Origin: Streptomyces sp. NBC_00443
Lineage (GTDB): Bacteria > Actinomycetota > Actinomycetes > Streptomycetales > Streptomycetaceae
Direction of reading: 5' to 3'
NCBI RefSeq assembly: GCF_036014175.1
Contig: NZ_CP107917.1
Coordinates: 3,906,001 to 3,970,000 of the forward strand
DNA length: 64,000 nt
Below, piece after piece: positions 16,073 through 24,068 of this stretch. Below the pieces are notes generated by a model that made no database searches, was not told the DNA's origin, and was given only the letters and a program-made list of their open reading frames with translations. Within the stretch, counting starts at the first letter, position 1; the number at the start of each line of letters is the position of its first letter. A program made the position numbers and the translations under genes.

Positions 16073-16972
16073 ATGCAGCGAGCAGCAGAGCGAGAACAGC
16101 GTGACGGGCGTAAGCAGCACGAGCAGCGGGGGAAGGGCCTTCACGGCCTGCAGCGTGCCCTTGTCTGCGCGGCCGTCGTCCCCGCGGTGCTGATCGCCGC
16201 GGGCTGTTCCTCGGACTCCGGTTCGGACGACAAGGCCGCCGGGGACACGAAGGCCTCGGCGTCGGCGTCCGAGTCCGCGAGCCCGTCGCCGACGGTGCAG
16301 GCGGCGGCGTACGAGGCGATTCCGCAGCCGTGCAAGGCGCTGTCGAAGAAGACGTTGGAGGAGCTCGCTCCCGAGGCCAAGTCCGGCAAGGAGAGTTCGT
16401 CGGACGAGGCGTCGACGCGTGGCTCCTGCTCCTGGAGCAGCCTCGACAACAACGGCGTGAAGGGCTCGCAGTTCCGCTGGCTCAACGTCTCCCTGCTGCG
16501 CTTCGAGTCGGACGTCTCGCGTGGCTCGGGCGACAAGCGGGCGCAGGAGTACTACGCGACGCAGGCCCAGGGCGCGAAGGCGGTGTCGGGCGCGAAGAAC
16601 ATCAAGTCGGAGCCGGTCGCCGGGGTGGGCGACGAGGCGACGGCGGTGCGCTACGACCTGAAGAAGAAGGAGGGTTCCTTCCGGCAGGAGACGATCGTGG
16701 CCCGGGTCGAGAACGTCGTCGTGACGCTCGACTACAACGGCGCCGGTCTCGCCGGTGAGAAGACCCCGAGCGCGGAGTCCCTGGACAAGCTCGCGCGCAA
16801 GGCCGCCAAGGAGGCGGTGGCCGCGGTGACGAAGGCGAACGGCAGCGGCAGCGCGGGCACGCCGAGCAGCGCCCCGTCGAAGTCGGCTTCGAAGTCTCCC
16901 TCGAAGTCGCCCTCCGGAAGCTCCTCGAAGGGCTCCGGCTCCCCCTCCAAGTCAGCGCCGAAGAAGAGCTGA
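16073..16972 (+). CDS. DUF3558 lipoprotein (second copy)
   Basis: 299-residue lipoprotein, parallel to the gene at 15072. ATG at 16073 follows GAAGGA by five bases; in-frame starts at 16049 and 16058 would only lengthen the basic N-terminus. Lipidated Cys45 follows a hydrophobic stretch (LVCAAVVPAVLIAAGC). Ser-rich linker, then AIPQPCKALSKKTLEELAP and two further Cys (GSCSW). The C-terminus is a Lys/Ser repeat tail (SKSPSKSPSGSSSKGS), probably extended and wall-facing. Similarity to its neighbour suggests an old duplication. Confidence 0.83.
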   Translation: MQRAAEREQRDGRKQHEQRGKGLHGLQRALVCAAVVPAVLIAAGCSSDSGSDDKAAGDTKASASASESASPSPTVQAAAYEAIPQPCKALSKKTLEELAPEAKSGKESSSDEASTRGSCSWSSLDNNGVKGSQFRWLNVSLLRFESDVSRGSGDKRAQEYYATQAQGAKAVSGAKNIKSEPVAGVGDEATAVRYDLKKKEGSFRQETIVARVENVVVTLDYNGAGLAGEKTPSAESLDKLARKAAKEAVAAVTKANGSGSAGTPSSAPSKSASKSPSKSPSGSSSKGSGSPSKSAPKKS

Positions 16973-17139
16973 CCGTCACACCTGCCCCACCGCTGAGTCA
17001 CAACACGCAGCTCAGCCACGCCTGTTGTACGGGCCCGGCCCCCTGAAGGGACCGGGCTCGTGCCGTACCGGCAATCCGCACGCCGCACAGATGTGCCACC
17101 CTGTTGCGCGCAACAACATGCACTGGGAGGGGAGTACGA

Positions 17140-18474
17140 GTGGCCGGGCCACCGCAGCTGACTCGGACGCACCGCATTCTCATCGGTGTGGTCGTGTTCG
17201 GCGCCGTCATCATCGCCGGCATCGGCTTCGCCGGTTCGTACGCGGCCGTCCGCGAGCTGGCCATCCAGAAGGGCTTCGGGAACTTCAGTTATGTCTTCCC
17301 GATAGGCATCGACGCAGGTATCTGCGTCCTGCTCGCTCTTGACCTTCTCCTGACGTGGATCCGCATACCGTTCCCGCTCTTGCGCCAGACGGCGTGGCTG
17401 CTGACGGCGGCGACGATCGCCTTCAACGGCGCGGCGGCCTGGCCGGATCCGCTGGGCGTCGGCATGCACGGCGTGATCCCGATCCTGTTCGTGGTCTCGG
17501 TGGAGGCGGCCCGCCACGCGATCGGGCGCATAGCGGACATCACGGCCGACAAGCACATGGAGGGCGTCCGCCTCACCCGCTGGCTCCTCTCCCCCCTCCC
17601 GACGTTCCTCCTGTGGCGCCGCATGAAGCTGTGGGAGCTGCGCTCCTACGAGCAGGTCATCAAGCTGGAGCAGGAGCGGCTGGTGTACCAGGCCCGTCTG
17701 CGCTCCCGCTTCGGCCGGGCGTGGCGGCGCAAGGCGCCGGTGGAGTCGTTGATGCCGCTGCGTCTGGCGCGGTACGGGGTTCCGCTGGCGCAGACGGCTC
17801 CGGCGGGGCTGGCGGCGGCGGGCATCGAGCCGGCCCTGCTGCCGCCGGTGCCGAAGCAGGCCCTGGACGCCGTTCCCCCGGCCGGCGCGGCCGACATGAC
17901 GCCGGGCAACGCCGCCGGCCCGCGCGCCGCCGCGGCGCCGGTCCCCCGGCAGGCGGCACCCGCCGGCGAGCAGCGGCCCGAGCTGGCCGGACCCGATCCG
18001 GCCGGCCCGCCCGACGTCGAGCAGTCGGAGTACGTGCAGGACTGGTTCAACACCCCCCGGAACGTCGAGTACCAGGGCAGCTACAACGCCCAGTACGACC
18101 CGCAGGGCCACTACGAGCAGTGGTACGAGGAACAGCTCCAGGCCGAGCAGTACCAGGACCTGTACCAGCAGGAACCGCCGGTCCAGGAACCCTCCCCCGA
18201 GGACACCGGCACCTTTCCGATCCCCGTGACCGGCAACCGCACCCGCCAGCTCGGCGAGGGGGGCGGCCCTCCGGAGCCCCCGGAGCCGAACGAGGACGAC
18301 TTCTACCAGGTCTTCCGTCAGTCGATCGACGGCAGCTACCCCACGCCCCGCGTCCTGGGCGACAACATCCAGGCGACGTACGGCACGTCGCTGAACCCCA
18401 GCGAGCTGAAGACCCTCACGGAACGCTTCCAGAAGCGCCACTCGGCGGAGCTGGAGGAGGACCACATCGCCTGA
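17140..18474 (+). CDS. DUF2637 membrane protein (SpdB/Tra-associated type)
   Basis: 444-residue protein with four N-terminal membrane helices (about residues 12-140, e.g. ILIGVVVFGAVIIAGIGFAG) forming a DUF2637 domain, a cytoplasmic helical segment (RWLLSPLPTFLLWRRMKLWELRSYEQ), then a long Pro/Gln/Tyr-rich region with EYQGSYNAQYDPQGHYEQWY. The C-terminal 60 residues look HTH-like (VLGDNIQATYGTSLNPSELKTLTERF). GTG at 17140 follows GGGAGGGGAG, which sets the start. DUF2637 is found in conjugation-associated Spd proteins and in chromosomal copies such as this; function is unassigned. Confidence 0.8.
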   Translation: MAGPPQLTRTHRILIGVVVFGAVIIAGIGFAGSYAAVRELAIQKGFGNFSYVFPIGIDAGICVLLALDLLLTWIRIPFPLLRQTAWLLTAATIAFNGAAAWPDPLGVGMHGVIPILFVVSVEAARHAIGRIADITADKHMEGVRLTRWLLSPLPTFLLWRRMKLWELRSYEQVIKLEQERLVYQARLRSRFGRAWRRKAPVESLMPLRLARYGVPLAQTAPAGLAAAGIEPALLPPVPKQALDAVPPAGAADMTPGNAAGPRAAAAPVPRQAAPAGEQRPELAGPDPAGPPDVEQSEYVQDWFNTPRNVEYQGSYNAQYDPQGHYEQWYEEQLQAEQYQDLYQQEPPVQEPSPEDTGTFPIPVTGNRTRQLGEGGGPPEPPEPNEDDFYQVFRQSIDGSYPTPRVLGDNIQATYGTSLNPSELKTLTERFQKRHSAELEEDHIA

Positions 18475-18491
18475 CCCTGAGCCCAAGAACT

Positions 18492-18550
18492 TGAGCACAG
18501 AACGTGAGCACAGAACGTGAGCACAGGGCTTGAGCACAGGGCTTGAGCAC
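18492..18550. repeat. Tandem 13-bp repeats before a terminator
   Basis: TGAGCACAGAACG is repeated exactly twice (18492-18504, 18505-18517), then TGAGCACAGGGCT twice (18518-18530, 18531-18543), then a partial unit to 18550. Units differ only in the last four bases and lie between the DUF2637 stop and the terminator hairpin. Confidence 0.9.
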
Positions 18551-18556
18551 AAAAAA

Positions 18557-18578
18557 GGGGCCCTCCGCAGAGGGCCCC
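18557..18578. terminator. Bidirectional terminator between the DUF2637 gene and lysS
   Basis: GGGGCCCTC (18557-18565) pairs with GAGGGCCCC (18570-18578) around a CGCA loop. It is flanked by A6 on the left and TTT on the right, so it can act on both convergent transcripts. Confidence 0.9.
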
Positions 18579-18591
18579 TTTCCCGTACCGC

Positions 18592-20325
18592 CTACGCCCC
18601 GAGCAGGGCCCGCACCCGCTCCTGCCCCACCGCGAGAAGCAGCGTGGGCAAGCGCGGCCCGGTGTCCCGCCCGACCAGCAGGTGGTACAGCAGCGCGAAG
18701 AACGACCGCTGGGCCGTCTTGATCTCGGCCGGCAGGTCCTTGGGCGTGGCGTCCGCGGAGAACCCGGCCTGGACCTTGGGCACGCCGTAGACGAGGTGGG
18801 TCAGCCCGTCCAGCGACCAGTGCGACTCCAGCCCGTCGAGGAGCAGCCGCAGCGACTGCTGGGACGCCTCGTCGAGGGACTTCAGCAGCTCGGCGTCGGG
18901 CTCGTCGCGCACGATGGTCCGCTGGTCGGCGGGCACCTGTGTGTTGATCCAGGCTTCGGCCTTGTCGTACCGGGGACGCGCCTCGTCAAGCGAGCCCAGC
19001 GGGTTCTCCGGGTCCAGCTCGGAGAGGATCCGCAGCGCCTGGTCCTGGTGCCCGGCGGTGATGTCGGCGACGGACGCGAGCGTCCGGTACGGCAGCGGGC
19101 GCTGCGTACGCGGCAGCTCACCCGCGGCGGTGCGCACGGCACGCGAGTGCGCGGCGACGTCGGCGGGCAGGGCGGACCCGTCCGCGACCTTCCCGTCGAG
19201 CTTGTCCCACTCGTCGTAGAGCCGCTGGATCTCCTGGTCGAAGGCGATCTTGAAGGACTGGTTGGGCCTGCGGCGGGCGTACAGCCAGCGCAGCAGCTGC
19301 GGCTCCATGATCTTCAGCGCGTCGGACGGGGTGGGCACCCCACCGCGCGAGGAGGACATCTTCGCCATGCCGCTGATGCCGACGAAGGCGTACATCGGCC
19401 CGATCGGCTGCTTGCCGCCGAAGATCCCGACGATCTGGCCGCCCACCTGGAAGCTCGACCCCGGCGAGGAGTGGTCGACACCGCTCGGCTCGAACACGAC
19501 ACCCTCGTACGCCCACCGCATGGGCCAGTCGACCTTCCAGACCAGCTTGCCGCGGTTGAACTCGTTGAGCCGGACGGTCTCGGAGAAGCCGCACTCGTTG
19601 CAGGTGTACGTCAGCTCGGTGGTGTCGTCGACGTACGAGGTGACGGTGGTGAGGTCCTTCTCGCAGTTGCCGCAGTAGGGCTTGTACGGGAAGTACCCGG
19701 CGGAGCCGGAGCTGCCGTCGTCCTCGCCGGCCGCGCCGGAGCCCTCGGCGGCCTCCAGCTCGGCCTCGTCGACCGGCTTCTGCGACTTCTTGGCGCCGCC
19801 CTTGGGCTTGGTGCGGTACTGCGCGAGCACGGCGTCGATGTCGCCGCGGTGCTTCATGGCGTGCAGGACCTGCTCGCGGTACACCCCGGAGTTGTACTGC
19901 GCCGTCTGGCTGATCCCGTCGAACTCCACACCCATCTCGGCGAGCGCCTCGACCATCGCCGCCTTGAAGTGCTCGGCCCAGTTCGGGTGGGCCGACCCCT
20001 GCGGCGCCGGGACGGAGGTCAGCGGCTTGCCGATGTGCGCGGCCCACGTCTCGTCGACCCCGGCGACACCGGCCGGCACCTTGCGGTAGCGGTCGTAGTC
20101 GTCCCAGGAGATCAGATGCCGGACCTGGTGCCCGCGCCGCCGGACCTCGTCGGCGACGAGGTGCGGGGTCATGACCTCGCGCAGGTTGCCGAGGTGGATG
20201 GGTCCGGAGGGGGAGAGTCCCGACGCGACGACGACCGGTTTGCCCGGGGCCCGACGCTCCGACTCCTCGATGACCTCATCCGCGAAACGGGAGACCCAGT
20301 CGGTGGTCTCGGTGCTCTGAGCCAC
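18592..20325 (-). CDS. lysS: Lysyl-tRNA synthetase, class I (archaeal type)
   Basis: 577-residue class I LysRS, charging tRNA-Lys. Signature motifs: HLGN at 44-47 and KMSSS at 322-326. A CxxC...CxxC zinc knuckle (Cys218, 221, 242, 245) lies in the middle, preceded by a charged low-complexity insertion (EAAEGSGAAGEDDGSSGSAG, about 190-210) common in Streptomyces. The start at GTG 20325 (VAQSTETTDWV) is favoured by AAGGA ten bases upstream; GTG 20334 is possible. It is divergent from argS. Streptomyces usually also carries a class II LysRS elsewhere; none is in the window. Confidence 0.95.
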   Translation of the reverse strand: MAQSTETTDWVSRFADEVIEESERRAPGKPVVVASGLSPSGPIHLGNLREVMTPHLVADEVRRRGHQVRHLISWDDYDRYRKVPAGVAGVDETWAAHIGKPLTSVPAPQGSAHPNWAEHFKAAMVEALAEMGVEFDGISQTAQYNSGVYREQVLHAMKHRGDIDAVLAQYRTKPKGGAKKSQKPVDEAELEAAEGSGAAGEDDGSSGSAGYFPYKPYCGNCEKDLTTVTSYVDDTTELTYTCNECGFSETVRLNEFNRGKLVWKVDWPMRWAYEGVVFEPSGVDHSSPGSSFQVGGQIVGIFGGKQPIGPMYAFVGISGMAKMSSSRGGVPTPSDALKIMEPQLLRWLYARRRPNQSFKIAFDQEIQRLYDEWDKLDGKVADGSALPADVAAHSRAVRTAAGELPRTQRPLPYRTLASVADITAGHQDQALRILSELDPENPLGSLDEARPRYDKAEAWINTQVPADQRTIVRDEPDAELLKSLDEASQQSLRLLLDGLESHWSLDGLTHLVYGVPKVQAGFSADATPKDLPAEIKTAQRSFFALLYHLLVGRDTGPRLPTLLLAVGQERVRALLGA

Positions 20326-20435
20326 GATCGGCACGTCCTTCTTTCTCCAGGGCAGCCGTACGGTCAACGGCTGGCGCCCTCATTGTCCCAGCAAGGACGG
20401 CAACGACGAAAACGCCTTTTCACGAGCGTCCCGAC

Positions 20436-20510
20436 AGGCGGCGCAGCCGCCGGCTCAGGGGCGCGGGGAACTGCGCGACAAGCCCCCACCGGCCCGCACC
20501 CGCGATCGCC
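20436..20510. repeat. Dispersed Streptomyces intergenic repeat (GCGCGGGGAACTGCGCGA type)
   Basis: Contains GGGGCGCGGGGAACTGCGCG, a motif I remember as widely repeated in Streptomyces intergenic regions. It is the only copy found in the window, and lies in the lysS-argS divergent region, upstream of the argS promoter. Confidence 0.55.
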
Positions 20511-20603
20511 CCGCACCCCCGAGCTCTCCGCAAAAACCCCTTTACCCCCATGGGATACTGACCGTGTCTATCCATCCCCACGAGGAGAACGGCACCCACT
20601 CCT

Positions 20604-22361
20604 ATGGCCCCGGTCACGCCCCTCAGCGACTCCGTCAACCAGCACCTCGTCGACGCCCTCACGGCCACCCTCCCGGGAACCGTCGGAGACGCCCTGCTGC
20701 GACGTAGCGACCGGGCCGACTTCCAGGCCAACGGGATCCTGGCCCTCGCCAAGAAGGCCAAGGCGAACCCCCGGGAGCTGGCGACGCAGGTCGTCGGCAA
20801 CATCGTCACGGGTGACGTGATCAAGGACGTCGAAGTCTCCGGCCCCGGCTTCCTGAACATCACGGTCTCCGACAAGGCGATCACGGAGAACCTCGCGGCG
20901 CGCTACGCGGACACCGAACGCCTCGGCGTCCCCCGCAAGGACACCCCCGGCATCACCGTCGTCGACTACGCCCAGCCGAACGTCGCCAAGGAAATGCACG
21001 TCGGCCACCTCCGCTCCGCGGTAATCGGCGACGCCCTGCGCGGCATGCTCGACTTCACCGGCGAGAAGACGATCGGCCGGCACCACATCGGCGACTGGGG
21101 CACCCAGTTCGGCATGCTCATCCAGTACCTGTTCGAGAACCCCGGCGAGCTGGCCCCCGCGGCCGACGTCGACGGCGAGCAGGCGATGAGCGACCTGAAC
21201 CGGGTGTACAAGGCGTCACGTGCGGTCTTCGACTCGGACGAGGAGTTCAAGGAGCGGGCCCGCAAGCGGGTCGTCGCCCTGCAGTCCGGTGACAAGGAGA
21301 CGCTCGAACTGTGGCAGCAGTTCGTGGACGAGTCGAAGGTCTACTTCTACTCGGTCTTCGAGAAGCTGGACATGGCGATCCGCGACGAGGAGATCGTCGG
21401 CGAGTCCGCATACAACGAGGGCATGCCCGAGACCGCCCGCCTCCTGGAGGAGATGGGCGTCGCGGTGCGCTCCGAGGGCGCGCTCGTGGTGTTCTTCGAC
21501 GAGATCCGCGGCAAGGACGACCAGCCGGTCCCGCTGATCGTGCAGAAGGCCGACGGCGGCTTCGGCTACGCGGCATCCGACCTGACCGCGATCCGCAACC
21601 GCGTCACCGACCTGCACGCGACGTCGCTGCTCTACGTCGTGGACGTACGTCAGTCGCTGCACTTCAAGATGGTCTTCGAGACGGCCCGCCGGGCCGGCTG
21701 GCTGAGCGACGGCGTGACCGCGCACAACATGGGCTACGGCACGGTGCTGGGCGCGGACGGCAAGCCGTTCAAGACGCGTGAGGGCGAGACCGTACGCCTT
21801 GAGGACCTGCTGGACGAGGCGGTGCAGCGGGCCGCGGAGGTCGTACGGGAGAAGGCGCAGGACCTCACCGAGGACGAGATCCAGGAGCGGGCGGCACAGG
21901 TCGGCATCGGCGCCGTGAAGTACGCGGACCTGTCGACGTCGCCGAACCGGGACTACAAGTTCGACCTGGACCAGATGGTCTCGCTGAACGGCGACACGTC
22001 CGTCTACCTCCAGTACGCGTACGCCCGGATCCAGTCGATCCTGCGCAAGGCGGGCGAGACGAAGCCGGCCGCGCACCCGGAGCTGGAACTGCACGCGGCG
22101 GAGCGGGCGCTCGGCCTGCACCTGGACGCGTTCGGCGACACGGTCTTCGAGGCGGCCGCGGAGTACGCCCCGCACAAGCTGGCCGCGTATCTGTACCAGC
22201 TGGCGTCGCTGTTCACGTCGTTCTACGACAAGTGCCCGGTGATCAAGCCGGAGCCGCCGAAGGACGTGGCGGAGAACCGTCTGCTCCTGTGCGACGTGAC
22301 GGCCCGGACGCTGCACCAGGGCATGGCCCTGCTGGGCATCCGGACGCCTGAGCGCCTCTGA
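20604..22361 (+). CDS. argS: Arginyl-tRNA synthetase
   Basis: 585-residue class I synthetase. Conserved features: N-terminal Add-1-like domain, QPNVAKEMHVGH with HVGH at 132-135, GDWGTQFG (about 165-172), and the C-terminal anticodon-binding domain ending LFTSFYDKCPV...LLGIRTPERL, all typical of ArgRS. ATG at 20604 begins MAPVTPLSDSVNQHLVDAL. It is followed at once by a strong hairpin terminator. Divergent from lysS with 278 bases between the starts. Confidence 0.97.
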   Translation: MAPVTPLSDSVNQHLVDALTATLPGTVGDALLRRSDRADFQANGILALAKKAKANPRELATQVVGNIVTGDVIKDVEVSGPGFLNITVSDKAITENLAARYADTERLGVPRKDTPGITVVDYAQPNVAKEMHVGHLRSAVIGDALRGMLDFTGEKTIGRHHIGDWGTQFGMLIQYLFENPGELAPAADVDGEQAMSDLNRVYKASRAVFDSDEEFKERARKRVVALQSGDKETLELWQQFVDESKVYFYSVFEKLDMAIRDEEIVGESAYNEGMPETARLLEEMGVAVRSEGALVVFFDEIRGKDDQPVPLIVQKADGGFGYAASDLTAIRNRVTDLHATSLLYVVDVRQSLHFKMVFETARRAGWLSDGVTAHNMGYGTVLGADGKPFKTREGETVRLEDLLDEAVQRAAEVVREKAQDLTEDEIQERAAQVGIGAVKYADLSTSPNRDYKFDLDQMVSLNGDTSVYLQYAYARIQSILRKAGETKPAAHPELELHAAERALGLHLDAFGDTVFEAAAEYAPHKLAAYLYQLASLFTSFYDKCPVIKPEPPKDVAENRLLLCDVTARTLHQGMALLGIRTPERL

Positions 22362-22379
22362 GCGTCCGAGGACACGCGC

Positions 22380-22416
22380 GCGGCCCGTCGTCTCCCCGAG
22401 GGAGAGGACGGGCCGC
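22380..22416. terminator. Terminator between argS and the secreted repeat protein gene
   Basis: GCGGCCCGTC (22380-22389) pairs with GACGGGCCGC (22407-22416); after one G/G mismatch the stem continues TCTCCC/GGGAGA around a CGA loop. Convergent genes on both sides, so it probably acts in both directions. Confidence 0.85.
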
Positions 22417-22454
22417 TGTCTTGGTGCGGACCGGCTGTACGCCTAGCTGTGCAC

Positions 22455-22895
22455 CTAACGGCTGTTGGCGAAGTTCCTGAACGCGGCCTTGGTGCCCGAT
22501 CCGGCGATCCCGTCGATCGCGCCGGTGTAGCCGTAGTGCTGGAGCAGCCGCTGCAGCGCCTTGATGGTGCCCGATCCGACGATGCCGTCGATGGCTCCGG
22601 TGTAGCCCCAGTACTCCTTGAGGCAGCGCTGGAACGCCTTCCAGCTGTTGGTGCCGAGCTGCCCGTCGATCGCGCCGGTGTAGCCCCAGTACTGCTTCAG
22701 CCAGCCTTGGACCTTCTTGGCCTCGGCGGCGCTCAGGCCGAGGTTGTTCACCGCGAGGACGGAGACCTCGGAGCTCACGGCCGGCTGTGTGTCCGGTGCC
22801 GCGAAGCTGGTGCCCGCGGTGGCGAGGCTTCCGGCGGCAAGGCCGATCACGGCGCTGACGCTGACGAGGGTCCTCGTCCAGACATTCGGTCGCAT
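22455..22895 (-). CDS. Secreted protein with three peptidoglycan-binding-like repeats
   Basis: 146-residue exported protein. ATG at 22895, signal peptide ending near SFAA-PDTQ (about residue 33). The mature part is almost entirely three copies of a 26-residue unit centred on YWGYTGAIDG (69-78, 95-104 and about 121-129), each followed by a GxxGSGT/GTNSW turn and a helix with KAxQR. The motif matches the core of PG_binding_1 (GxxDGIxGxxT), but the units are half the usual ~57 residues, so this is a compact form. A cell-wall-bound role is inferred. It is next to two membrane HTH proteins, one with a full PG_binding_1 domain. Confidence 0.8.
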   Translation of the reverse strand: MRPNVWTRTLVSVSAVIGLAAGSLATAGTSFAAPDTQPAVSSEVSVLAVNNLGLSAAEAKKVQGWLKQYWGYTGAIDGQLGTNSWKAFQRCLKEYWGYTGAIDGIVGSGTIKALQRLLQHYGYTGAIDGIAGSGTKAAFRNFANSR

Positions 22896-23213
22896 GCGTT
22901 TCCCTCTCGCTCTGTCTCGGGTGGCGGCCCCTGCCGCCGGGCTGGCGAAACGAGCGTGCCGCCCCCGCGGCGAGGCCTGCCACAGTTGCCGCGGAAGTGA
23001 CGTCACCGCGGGACGTCCCACCCGCTGACCTGCGCAAACCTGACGCGGCGTGACGGCACGGCGGGACGCCCGAGGCGAGCGGTTGGCCGATTTCGTACCG
23101 GTACGCGAACCCGCTCCCGGTGCGGGCCGTGGATGCTGATGCAGAATGCGACGGGGCATGGGGGCCGCTGACCACGGACCGCGTGCCGGACCGTGAACGC
23201 GAGTGGGGGGAAC
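22896..23213. other. Divergent promoter region (22455 and 23214 genes)
   Basis: 318-base gene-free stretch. It holds an exact 12-base palindrome CGTACCGGTACG at 23094-23105, with TTCG/CGAA-like flanks (one base out of register), and otherwise GC-rich sequence without an obvious -10/-35 pair. The palindrome is a reasonable operator candidate for the downstream HTH protein. No gene or RNA is visible. Confidence 0.45.
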
Positions 23214-24068
23214 ATGTCGCGTTGGGCAGTGCTGCCCGCGGAACTCGATCCGCGCGTACGGCAGTTGGTGGTGCGGTTGCGCCGCCTGAAGGACCACAGC
23301 GGGTTGAGCCTGCGGCAGCTGGGCGCGAGGACGGGGTACAGCCCGAAGTCATGGGAACGGTATCTGGGCGGCCGTTCGTTGCCGCCACCGCAGGCCGTCG
23401 AGGCACTGGCCCGGATCGGGGGTGAGGATCCGACCCGGTGGCTGGCCCTGCGCGAGGTCGCGGCGGAGGCGTGGGGGAACGGGCGCGGGGAAGCGCCCGC
23501 GGCGGACGCGCGCGCCCCGGAAGCGGTGTTGCCGGAATCGGTGATGCCGGAAGCAACGACGACAGGGCCGGAGATCCTGACAGCCGGGTCGCCGACCGGA
23601 GCCGGGTCCCGGGCCGACGGGACACCCTCGCCGACGCGTTCGCTGCGGGTCGCCCTGGTCGCGGGCGCCGTGGCACTGGTGCTGGCCGTCTCCTCGACGG
23701 TCCTCCTCGCCGTACGGCTCCTCGGCGGCGCGGGAGAGACAGCAGCTCCCCTCGCCGCGTCCGCCGCGTCGGCACCGGGATCGTCCTCGCAGTCGGCGCC
23801 CACGTACGCCTGCCGAGTCGAGCGGGTCGACGGCCGCTGGTACGCGGGCCTCAGCCCCACCAGGGGCGCCGTCCTCGCGAACGGCCACGCGGGGCCGGAG
23901 GTGGCCGAGGCGCAGTGTCTGCTGCGCCGGGCGGGCATCTCGCCGGGCGGCATCGACGGGATCTTCGGTCCGCTGACGGAGACCGCGGTCAGACGCGCGC
24001 AACAGCGGGCGGGGCTGGTGGTGGACGGCATCGTCGGCCCGCAGACCTGGAAGGCCCTACGGCGATGA
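23214..24068 (+). CDS. Membrane-anchored HTH protein with extracytoplasmic peptidoglycan-binding domain
   Basis: 284-residue protein in three parts. An N-terminal XRE-like HTH (about 14-70: LKDHSGLSLRQLGARTGYS...) faces the cytoplasm; one TM helix at about 145-169; the outside part ends in a canonical PG_binding_1 domain (about 225-283, GIDGIFGPLTETAVRRAQQ...VDGIVGPQTWKAL) preceded by a Cys pair. ATG at 23214 follows GTGGGGGGAAC. Its stop overlaps by four bases (ATGA) with a second HTH-TM gene, so the two are co-translated. The design would couple wall contact to a DNA-binding or scaffold domain, as in RodZ-like proteins; role inferred. Confidence 0.82.
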   Translation: MSRWAVLPAELDPRVRQLVVRLRRLKDHSGLSLRQLGARTGYSPKSWERYLGGRSLPPPQAVEALARIGGEDPTRWLALREVAAEAWGNGRGEAPAADARAPEAVLPESVMPEATTTGPEILTAGSPTGAGSRADGTPSPTRSLRVALVAGAVALVLAVSSTVLLAVRLLGGAGETAAPLAASAASAPGSSSQSAPTYACRVERVDGRWYAGLSPTRGAVLANGHAGPEVAEAQCLLRRAGISPGGIDGIFGPLTETAVRRAQQRAGLVVDGIVGPQTWKALRR

